Made by a program: the position numbers and the translations under genes. The notes beneath the pieces are model-generated. The model was not told where the DNA came from and made no database searches. It saw only the letters and a program-made list of their open reading frames with translations. Positions 1 through 5,772 of a stretch of 9,275 bases of DNA are shown here, in pieces (position 1 is the stretch's first letter; every line of letters starts with the position of its first letter). The stretch lies in contig JAGODA010000114.1 of assembly GCA_017998475.1 (NCBI GenBank), positions 1 through 9,275 on the forward strand. The letters run 5' to 3'. Source of the stretch: Spirochaetota bacterium (lineage in GTDB: Bacteria; Spirochaetota; UBA4802; UBA5368).

Positions 1-487
1 CTGTGATTATATGATTCGCGACCGGGCTGAAGAACAATCCCCCCAGACCCGAGGCCGTGAAGACCACTCCCATCGCAAGACCGCGCTTCTTATTGAACCA
101 GTTGGTGATAAGCATCGAGACCGGGATGATGTGTGCGGCCGCGTGCCCCACTCCGACAAAGAACGATACGATGTAGAACTCCGTAAGCGTCGTGCACAGG
201 GAGTAGGCCGCGAACCCGGCGGCCAGAAGAAGCGTCGACGCCCCCATCACGATACGCACGTTATATTTTTCAAGAAGCTTACCCGCAAGCGGCGCCCCGA
301 AGGTCATGGTGAGCGCCACGATGGTAAAATAGAGCGAGAAATCGCCGCGATTGAACTGCAGATCGGTTACCACCGGTTTGAGAAATACCGGTATGGCGTT
401 GATACCGATACCGACACCCAGGAAGTTGAGGATAAAACCACCGGCCACGATCCACCAGCCATAGAACAGTTTGTTTCCGCGCTTCAT
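1..487 (-). CDS. MFS transporter, N-terminal part (cut by window edge)
   Basis: This is the start of a major facilitator superfamily permease, probably importing an organic acid or similar small anion across the inner membrane. The visible 162 residues open with FYGWWIVAGGF, a beginning common in the oxalate/formate-antiporter-like branch. Hydrophobic helices lie at about 11-35, 50-69, 78-98, 102-127 and from 137 on. The loop after helix 2 (GKLLEKYNVR, 69-78) matches the MFS motif A region, and KKRGLAMG (133-140) is the usual entry to helix 5. ATG at 487 is preceded by AGGGAGGT at good spacing. It follows the amidohydrolase by 30 bases, so it is likely the third gene of the ligase operon. The stop codon and roughly 60% of the protein lie outside the window. 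The family is clear; the substrate is not known. Confidence 0.88.
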   Translation of the reverse strand, partial: MKRGNKLFYGWWIVAGGFILNFLGVGIGINAIPVFLKPVVTDLQFNRGDFSLYFTIVALTMTFGAPLAGKLLEKYNVRIVMGASTLLLAAGFAAYSLCTTLTEFYIVSFFVGVGHAAAHIIPVSMLITNWFNKKRGLAMGVVFTASGLGGLFFSPVANHIIT

Positions 488-517
488 ACGACCTCCCTTT
501 GTCTTTATAATTACAGG

Positions 518-1402
518 CTATATCTTTAACAGTCGTTTCGCGTTTCCACCGAGCCACAGCGCTTTTACCTCGTCCTTCAGCGGCAGGGCCATAACCTCCC
601 TCACCCCGGTCTTGAAGTCCTGGGCCGGCCACGCGGTGGCGAACAGTATTTTCTCCCGGAGGATGGAGTTACCGTAGCGCATGAGCGTGTCCCAGCCCGA
701 GCCGTCGGCCGCGAGATATCGCGGGTTGATAGCGGCTATGTCGGCGTACACGTTCTCGTGCCTCCAGAGCACCGCCATCATCTCGGGCACCCAGGGCCAG
801 CCACCGTGGCCGGCGATGATTTTAAGTTCCGGGAAATGGCCGGCCACCTCATCGAGATAAATCGGGCGCCCGAAGTCCATGGGGAGCCCCGGCACAAAAT
901 TGAGCGAAGTGTGAATCCACACCGGCATTCCCAGCTCCACGCATTTTGCGTAGATGGGATAGTAGAGCTTGTCGTTGCTGTTGATCCTGTGCAGCCACGG
1001 CTCCAGGCAGAGGCATTTCATGTCCATGGTCTTCGCGAGATGTTCTATCTGTCGGACGGCCTTCATTCCTTTATGCGGATCGACCGCCCCCATAAACAGG
1101 AACCGTCCGGGATTCTGTCGAACGAATTCATGGACCGCCTCGTTCGGTGTTACCATATTGAAGCTGGTTTCGGCGTCTTCGGCGGTGAGGAGCACCTGAT
1201 CCACGCCCGCGTCATCCATGAGGGCCAGAAGAAAGCCTGCTGGATCGCTTTTCATCGCCTGTATGGCCGCCTCTTTTTCCGCGTCTGAATAGAGCTGGTT
1301 GTATTTCGCGAATGGGCCCGTCGGATTCGCGAAACCCTCCAGCGTCTCCGGAAGCGGCGGTATCACACATACGTCGATGACCGTATTTCCGTTTATACTC
1401 AT
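518..1402 (-). CDS. amidohydrolase-2 family protein with degenerate metal site
   Basis: This is a TIM-barrel protein of the amidohydrolase-2 (ACMSD / resorcylate decarboxylase-like) family, 294 residues, a usual length. Family marks are the VIDV strand at 8-11, WIHTS with His164, AGHGGWPWVPE with His199, and the closing GNAKRLL (287-292). The residues that usually hold the metal are partly missing. The HxH after the first strand is Cys12 and Ile14 (IDVCVIP), and the late Asp of the usual G(S/T)DxP motif is Ala257 (ATAWP). The protein may therefore bind metal differently or not at all, or use a cofactor-free mechanism. ATG at 1402 has AGGAG six bases upstream. It lies 66 bases after the CoA ligase and 30 before the transporter, suggesting it acts on the same compound, for example as a decarboxylase or ring/lactone hydrolase. 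That role is inference; the fold assignment is firm. Confidence 0.87.
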   Translation of the reverse strand: MSINGNTVIDVCVIPPLPETLEGFANPTGPFAKYNQLYSDAEKEAAIQAMKSDPAGFLLALMDDAGVDQVLLTAEDAETSFNMVTPNEAVHEFVRQNPGRFLFMGAVDPHKGMKAVRQIEHLAKTMDMKCLCLEPWLHRINSNDKLYYPIYAKCVELGMPVWIHTSLNFVPGLPMDFGRPIYLDEVAGHFPELKIIAGHGGWPWVPEMMAVLWRHENVYADIAAINPRYLAADGSGWDTLMRYGNSILREKILFATAWPAQDFKTGVREVMALPLKDEVKALWLGGNAKRLLKI

Positions 1403-1468
1403 GTTATTCTCCTGCTTCTCAGTCCTTGTTGAAAACCTGCTTCCGGCACGTGTATATCGCGCCGGCGC

Positions 1469-2812
1469 TCACTTCTTTTCGTACATCCTCTCGAAGTAGT
1501 TGATCTTGTACTCTGAGCGTTCCAGCGTATTCGGCGGAATCATTTTGATCTCCGGCGTGAACACCAGCTTTTCCTTGATACTCCTTTTGAGACGCGCGGC
1601 GAGGTCATTGATTTTATCTCCCGAAACACCCTCCCCGTGCTCGATCTTAAGCTCCAGGTTGGTGCTTATGGCCGGGCCGGGTTCGTAGAGAACGATCCTG
1701 AACTCGCCCGTGGTCTCGGGCATGAACGAGCTTATTACGTCCTTCACGGCCGATGGGAACACGTTGACGGCCTTCACCTTCAGCATGTCGTCGCTGCGGC
1801 CGAATACGCTGAAACGGAAGGAGGTTCGGCCGCAGGCGCAGCGCGAGGTGAAGACGCGCACCATATCCCTGCAACGGTAGCGGAGAACCGGCGTGGCCTC
1901 TCGGTCAATGGTGGTGTACACGATCTCGCCCTCGGCGCCGTCGACCATCGGCACGCTCTTGAGCGTGGCCGGATCGATAAGCTCGGCCTGTATGAGCCCC
2001 TGACCGCAGAAATGCATCCCTTCCCCCTCCCCGCATTCGCTGGCCAGGTCGGCGGCGACATCGGCGAGCCCGTAGAAGTTCCGCGCAACGATGCCCCACT
2101 CCTCTTCGATCTTGCGCCTGTCCTCCTCCGGCATCGCCTCGCCCGCCATGAAGCCCTTCATAAAACCCAGGCTGACGGGCTCGATTCCGAGCTGTTTGCG
2201 GACATAGTCGGCAAGAAAGACCGTCGACGACGGGGTCGCGAACAGCACCGTGGGCTTCATCGTCATAACGATCTGCATGAGCTTCTCAAGACCCGTGGTG
2301 GCCAGTGGCGCGGGGATTACACATACGCCCATCGCTTCGGCCGACACCGCCTCGGAGAGGCCTCCGACAAAGAGCGTGTAGTTGGCGGGATGTACGAACG
2401 AATCGCCGGGCCGAAGTCCGCCGGTCCACGCGTGCCGCGCGAAGAGCTCCTTCCAGACGTCCGCGTCGTGCCGCGTAAGGCCGATATACAGGGGGCGGCC
2501 GGTCGTACCGCTTGTGCCCTGTATGCGCACCAGGTCCGATTTCGGCGCGCACTGGTGCCCGCCAAGCCCGCCTTCTTCAGCCTGAGTCTGACGAAGATCA
2601 TCCTTCGATGTAAAGGGCAGCTTTACGATGTCATCACGCGTTTTGATCTCTCCGGGCTCAAGTCCGATCTCCTTGAATTTCGCCCGATAGAATGGCGAGT
2701 TCCGGTACACATAGCCGACCTCTTTTACAAGCTTCTCCGATTCCAGCCTGAAAAGCTCTTCCGCCGACATTGTTTCGACCTTTTCATTCCAGTACCTTCC
2801 GTTGATGTCCAT
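1469..2812 (-). CDS. phenylacetate-CoA ligase (PaaK)-like acyl-CoA ligase
   Basis: This 447-residue adenylate-forming enzyme should activate a carboxylic acid to its CoA thioester using ATP, in the cytoplasm. The length and layout fit PaaK rather than the longer fatty acyl-CoA ligases. The phosphate-binding loop is GTSGTTGRP (99-107). The A5-like segment is YGLAD (247-251), with Asp where Glu is usual. The ribose-binding Asp is at 316 (RYRCRD). The hinge and C-terminal lid begin with GRSDDMLKVKAVNVFPS (338-354), highly typical of PaaK. The late lysine is probably Lys436 (ERSEYK). A CxCG pair (325-328) precedes the lid, as in many PaaK relatives. ATG at 2812 follows a very strong AAGGAGGT. It is the first structural gene after the TetR regulator and has a candidate operator at 2922-2939. 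The acid could be aromatic (phenylacetate, benzoate-like) or another acid; the sequence does not decide. Confidence 0.9.
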   Translation of the reverse strand: MDINGRYWNEKVETMSAEELFRLESEKLVKEVGYVYRNSPFYRAKFKEIGLEPGEIKTRDDIVKLPFTSKDDLRQTQAEEGGLGGHQCAPKSDLVRIQGTSGTTGRPLYIGLTRHDADVWKELFARHAWTGGLRPGDSFVHPANYTLFVGGLSEAVSAEAMGVCVIPAPLATTGLEKLMQIVMTMKPTVLFATPSSTVFLADYVRKQLGIEPVSLGFMKGFMAGEAMPEEDRRKIEEEWGIVARNFYGLADVAADLASECGEGEGMHFCGQGLIQAELIDPATLKSVPMVDGAEGEIVYTTIDREATPVLRYRCRDMVRVFTSRCACGRTSFRFSVFGRSDDMLKVKAVNVFPSAVKDVISSFMPETTGEFRIVLYEPGPAISTNLELKIEHGEGVSGDKINDLAARLKRSIKEKLVFTPEIKMIPPNTLERSEYKINYFERMYEKK

Positions 2813-2850
2813 CCCACCTCCTTCGTAAATGATTTTCAGAATAATCCGAA

Positions 2851-2882
2851 ACCTATTCCCCGCCGACAGTCGGGAAACAGGT
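2851..2882 (-). other. imperfect stem-loop in the leader of the ligase gene
   Basis: ACCT (2851-2854) pairs with AGGT (2879-2882), and TTCCC (2856-2860) pairs with GGGAA (2872-2876), leaving a loop of 11 bases that can itself close a short GAC/GTC pair. It lies between the candidate operator and the ligase start, so it would be in the 5' leader. On the minus strand it is not followed by a run of T, so it does not look like an intrinsic terminator of the regulator gene. It may only be a leader structure. The pairing is seen; any role is unknown. Confidence 0.35.
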
Positions 2883-2913
2883 CATTTCCGGCCACGCATC
2901 TCACACCGCCCGC

Positions 2914-2940
2914 TTTATAAATGAATGAATAATCATTCAA
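2914..2940 (-). promoter_or_regulatory. possible promoter for the ligase operon
   Basis: On the minus strand TTGAAT (2940-2935) and TATAAA (2919-2914) could serve as -35 and -10 boxes, but the spacing is 15 bases, shorter than ideal. The palindromic operator fills the -35 and spacer, which is what a repressor site would do. Initiation would fall near 2907, giving a leader of about 95 bases. The ligase could also be read through from the regulator gene, since no terminator is visible between them. Confidence 0.35.
2922..2939. promoter_or_regulatory. TetR/FadR-type operator, site 1 (ligase operon)
   Basis: TGAATGAATAATCATTCA is an inverted repeat with two perfect 7-base arms (TGAATGA and TCATTCA) around ATAA. 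It matches site 2 upstream of the tetR-type gene at 16 of 18 positions. It also fits the consensus recalled for the FadR box of Bacillus (TGAATGAMTAWTCATTCA), a TetR-family repressor of fatty-acid degradation released by long-chain acyl-CoA. It sits between the regulator and the ligase, at a position suited to repress the ligase operon. Confidence 0.78.
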
Positions 2941-2957
2941 TATAGAAGTAAAAAATA

Positions 2958-3539
2958 TCACCTGGCCGCCTTCATACAAAACGTGGTTACTCGCTCAACA
3001 TCGGCGGCGCTGAACTTCCTTACTTTCGATTTCGCCTCCATCCGAATCTGCATCTGCTGGAGCGGGATGGAAAAGAAGATGATATATACATCCTCGGGAG
3101 TAAGCGCGGGATTGATCTCCCCGGTAGAGACACCTTTCCTGAGTATGGTCACACACTGGTCGCGCGTCGCCTTGAGGCGCGAAACGGGTATATGGAATCG
3201 ATGCTCGTTAATGAGAAAGAAAAGAAATTTTACCAGGTCAGGCTCGCTGTCACTCATCGAGAACATGTAGGCGGTAATCCTGGAAACAGCCTCGCGAATC
3301 GACCTGCATTCCTCGAGCGTGACGTCGATGTAATTGTCGAACGCCTCAACGCGCGATTCGTAGATCGAGCGCACCAGGTCTTCCTTGTTTTTATAGTGGC
3401 TGTACAGGTACCCGGCCGACACACCCGCCTTCTTCGCTATTTCCGCGACCGACGCGCCCGCATATCCCTTGCTCACTATCATGGATATGGTGGCTTTTTC
3501 AAGCCGTGTGCCGAGCTCCTGGTTGACCGTTCTAGCCAT
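2958..3539 (-). CDS. TetR-family transcriptional repressor, FadR-like DNA-binding domain
   Basis: This 193-residue protein has the TetR layout: an N-terminal helix-turn-helix domain (about 8-55) and an all-helical ligand-binding and dimerisation domain. The helix-turn-helix runs through VAEIAKKAGVSAGYLYSHYK (31-50), followed by NKEDL. This resembles, from memory, the matching region of Bacillus FadR (AKQAGVADGTIYLYFKNKED). It probably represses its own gene and the downstream ligase-amidohydrolase-transporter operon, because near-identical palindromes precede both. A CoA thioester made by the ligase would be a natural inducer; this is inference. The ATG at 3539 is preceded by TTTAAAATACC with no visible SD sequence, so translation may be weak. 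A later start would cut into helix 1. The stop is at 2958-2960, 145 bases before the ligase. Confidence 0.9.
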   Translation of the reverse strand: MARTVNQELGTRLEKATISMIVSKGYAGASVAEIAKKAGVSAGYLYSHYKNKEDLVRSIYESRVEAFDNYIDVTLEECRSIREAVSRITAYMFSMSDSEPDLVKFLFFLINEHRFHIPVSRLKATRDQCVTILRKGVSTGEINPALTPEDVYIIFFSIPLQQMQIRMEAKSKVRKFSAADVERVTTFCMKAAR

Positions 3540-3546
3540 GGTATTT

Positions 3547-3564
3547 TAAATGAATATTCATTCA
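3547..3564. promoter_or_regulatory. TetR/FadR-type operator, site 2 (regulator gene)
   Basis: Read on the minus strand this is TGAATGAATATTCATTTA, centred on the perfect core TGAATATTCA (3551-3560) with 14 symmetrical bases (3549-3562). It differs from site 1 at two of 18 positions, and the two together give the perfect palindrome TGAATGAATATTCATTCA. It lies just downstream of the predicted -10 box and ends 7 bases before the start codon, so bound repressor would block initiation or early elongation: autoregulation. Confidence 0.78.
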
Positions 3565-3575
3565 TTAATATACTG

Positions 3576-3605
3576 ATACTATTGATGATGCGCCATTTCT
3601 GTCAA
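3576..3605 (-). promoter_or_regulatory. probable sigma-70-type promoter of the TetR-family gene
   Basis: On the minus strand there is a perfect -35 box TTGACA (3605-3600), an 18-base spacer, and TAGTAT (3581-3576), which matches TATAAT at four of six positions. Transcription would begin near 3569, giving a leader of about 30 bases that starts inside or next to operator site 2. Confidence 0.55.
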
Positions 3606-3687
3606 GCCATTTATCACACATTGAGGCTCCTCCGTCATCATTTTCATGTAAGATCCTGTACTCCCCACCGCGCTCAGCCAAACCAGC

Positions 3688-3716
3688 TTGACAGTCCCCT
3701 GAAAATATCCCACACT
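3688..3716 (+). promoter_or_regulatory. weak candidate promoter for the plus-strand operon
   Basis: TTGACA (3688-3693) is a perfect -35 hexamer pointing toward the membrane-protein gene. At 17 bases the -10 position holds CACACT, a poor match, so activation by another factor or a different sigma factor would be needed if this is real. The leader would be about 20 bases with the SD AAGGAGG at 3731-3737. The rest of the region between 3607 and 3687 shows nothing recognisable. Confidence 0.25.
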
Positions 3717-3742
3717 CCCCCATCATTCCGAAGGAGGCCCGC

Positions 3743-4297
3743 ATGAAATCCCATGGCATTTTCGGCCGCTTTCTCGTTCCGCTGTTCATCGCGCTGGGCA
3801 CGCTCGCCGTATCGAGCCTCGCCTATCACTGCTCCACCCCGATGGCTCCGGGCACGCTCCGCGCGTTCGTGAAGGACGTTTCGGGCGCGCTCATGTTCGT
3901 CTCGATCTGGTTCTTCGCCCTCATCGGCCCGCCGATTGCCTATTTCCGCGGCGCCTCGTTCGCGGAGCGTCTAACCGTTGCCTTCGCCAACCCGCTGGTC
4001 TGGCTCGTCCGCATGGCGCTCTCCGTCTCATGCCAGTTCAGCGCCGTCGAAATGGTATATTTTTTCTTTCTTCCGTGGACCTTCGGTGTGGTGTCGGTTA
4101 CACTCTTTATCTTTTCCGTCGCCGAGCTCGCGTGCAGGGCCGTTGACCGTCGGCGCGGGATTGATGTCAGGGTCCTCCATCCGGCCGTACTCTCACTCCT
4201 TGCGGCCGGAATGGCCGGCGTGTACTTCGGCCTCATAAAGGGCCAGGAATGGGCGTACGTGGTGGTGAACCATTACGCCGACCACTTCGTCCGATAG
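3743..4297 (+). CDS. hypothetical integral membrane protein (about four helices)
   Basis: I do not recognise this 184-residue protein. It is strongly hydrophobic, with likely membrane helices at about 8-28, 45-68, 103-130 and 147-166, and a further moderately hydrophobic stretch at 78-97. Basic loops at 132-143 (RAVDRRRGIDVR) and the N-terminal Lys/Arg would help set topology. No catalytic motif or cysteine pair pattern is visible. ATG at 3743 is preceded by AAGGAGG at good spacing. Its stop codon is joined to the SD of the sulfatase, so the two are probably translated together. It may support sulfatase export, or anchor or transport the sulfated substrate or its product; these are guesses from position. 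Codon use and the good SD argue that it is a real gene. Confidence 0.75.
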   Translation: MKSHGIFGRFLVPLFIALGTLAVSSLAYHCSTPMAPGTLRAFVKDVSGALMFVSIWFFALIGPPIAYFRGASFAERLTVAFANPLVWLVRMALSVSCQFSAVEMVYFFFLPWTFGVVSVTLFIFSVAELACRAVDRRRGIDVRVLHPAVLSLLAAGMAGVYFGLIKGQEWAYVVVNHYADHFVR

Positions 4298-4306
4298 GAG
4301 GCCCCC

Positions 4307-5731
4307 GTGAAAAAATATACATCGATACAGAACGAAAACGATCGTCCCCTTTCGCGCCGCCAGGCGCTCGCGGCGGCGGCGGGCGCCGCCGCCATGGCGC
4401 TCGCGAACAGGCTTCCCTTCGGAAATGCCACGCTCGAGGCCGCGCCGCGAAGGAGGCCCAACATCATCTTCATCCTCACCGACGACCACCGCTACGATAT
4501 GTTCGGGGCGCTGGGGCCCCCATTTCTCAAGACCCCCAACATGGACCGGCTCATCCGCGAGGGCGTACTCTTTTCCAACGCCTTCGTCACCACCTCGCTC
4601 TGCAGTCCCAGTCGCGCGAGTTTTCTCACCGGTCGCTACGCCTCGTCGCACGGCGTCATCAACAACTTCACGCCGTGGAACGAGGGCAACATCACCTTCA
4701 TGGAGCTTTTAAAGAAGGCCGGATACGACACGGCCTTCATCGGCAAATGGCACATGCCGGGAGGGGGGCTTCCGAAGCTCCGCGGCGTCGATCTCTTCGT
4801 TTCATTCACCAAAAAGGACGGCCAGGGCGATTACTACGACTGCCCGCTCTTCGTCAATCACCGTCCGGCGGCGCCGCGAAAGGAATACATCACCGAGGAG
4901 CTCACCGACTACGCGCTCGACTTCATAAAGGAGCGGGCGGACAGGCCGTTCTGCGTTTACCTCTCGCACAAGGCCGTGCACCACGACTGGAAGCCGCCGC
5001 GCCACCTGAAGGGCATATATAAAAACGAGAAGATCGATTTTCTCGCGCCCGAATCGGACCGGTGGAACACATGGAGCGGCAACAACTGGCTGGAGGGCTC
5101 CATGGGATCGATGCACGGCATCTATCGCCGGTACTGCGAATGCCTGACCTCGGTCGACGAACAGCTCGGCAGGGTCCTAAAACAGCTTGACGTGATGGGA
5201 ATTCTCGACGACACCGTCATCGTGTACGCCGGGGACAACGGGTACATGTGGGGCGAGCACCGGCTGTACGCCAAGCACTGGCCCTACGAGGAGTCCATGC
5301 GCATCCCCTTCGTCGTGCGCTACCCGCGCCTGGTGCGCGGTCCGGGGCGCAGGGCGCGCCAGATGGCGCTCAACATCGACCTCTTCCCGACGCTCCTGGA
5401 GCTTGCAGGCGTTCGTCCGGAGAGACCGGTGGACGGCGAGAGCCTGGTGCCGGCGCTTCGGGACGCGAAGGCGCCCGGAAGGCGATCGTTCATGTACGAG
5501 CTCTTCAAGGACTTTCCCTTCGGCGGGAGGGTTCCCCCGCACCGGGCGGTGCGCACGGAGCGGTACAAGTACATCGAATGGGAGGCCTGCCGCGCGAACG
5601 AGCTCTACGACCTGGAGGAAGATCCGCGCGAGCTTTCGAATATCATCGGCACCGTGCAGGATAAAGAACTGCTTCCGGCGATGAAGAAGGAGCTCGAGCG
5701 GCTGAAGCGCCGTTACGCGGCGGCGCGCTGA
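4307..5731 (+). CDS. Tat-exported sulfatase (S1 / formylglycine type)
   Basis: This 474-residue type I sulfatase hydrolyses a sulfate ester, releasing sulfate and an alcohol. The N-terminus has a twin-arginine signal, SRRQAL (16-21), then an alanine-rich hydrophobic stretch (19-34) with likely cleavage near 45, so it acts outside the cytoplasm after folded export. The calcium site has Asp59-Asp60 (FILTDDH) and Asp310-Asn311 (AGDNGYMWGEH). The nucleophile is Cys99 in CSPSRASFLTGR, the Cys-type motif matured to formylglycine. GKWH (147-149) and Lys323 in KHWPYEESMRIP are further active-site marks. The C-terminal subdomain ends with NELYDLEEDPRELSNI, usual for the family. The start is GTG at 4307, with AGGAG (4296-4300) overlapping the stop of the upstream gene, implying translational coupling. 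No maturation enzyme (FGE or anaerobic radical SAM enzyme) is in the window. The sulfated substrate is not known. Confidence 0.94.
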   Translation: MKKYTSIQNENDRPLSRRQALAAAAGAAAMALANRLPFGNATLEAAPRRRPNIIFILTDDHRYDMFGALGPPFLKTPNMDRLIREGVLFSNAFVTTSLCSPSRASFLTGRYASSHGVINNFTPWNEGNITFMELLKKAGYDTAFIGKWHMPGGGLPKLRGVDLFVSFTKKDGQGDYYDCPLFVNHRPAAPRKEYITEELTDYALDFIKERADRPFCVYLSHKAVHHDWKPPRHLKGIYKNEKIDFLAPESDRWNTWSGNNWLEGSMGSMHGIYRRYCECLTSVDEQLGRVLKQLDVMGILDDTVIVYAGDNGYMWGEHRLYAKHWPYEESMRIPFVVRYPRLVRGPGRRARQMALNIDLFPTLLELAGVRPERPVDGESLVPALRDAKAPGRRSFMYELFKDFPFGGRVPPHRAVRTERYKYIEWEACRANELYDLEEDPRELSNIIGTVQDKELLPAMKKELERLKRRYAAAR

Positions 5732-5772
5732 ACCGTATCCCCGGCCCGAACGACCGATAACCCGGAGTCACT

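Noticed and set aside
1459..1468. Palindrome GCGCCGGCGC directly after the ligase stop codon
   Set aside because: It is short and has no loop or T-run, so it does not support a terminator. The next gene follows closely with its own SD, so it is most likely a chance GC palindrome.
2851..2882. Intrinsic terminator of the TetR-family gene
   Set aside because: The stem is imperfect, lies downstream of the candidate ligase promoter, and is not followed by a T-run on the minus strand.
1637..2920. A 427-codon open frame on the plus strand, antisense to the CoA ligase
   Set aside because: It is a shadow of the ligase gene: no family motif, no SD, and it runs through the ligase leader and operator region.
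3565..3801. A 78-codon minus-strand frame across the divergent intergenic region
   Set aside because: It overlaps the predicted promoter and the start of the membrane-protein gene, has no convincing SD, and resembles no known protein.
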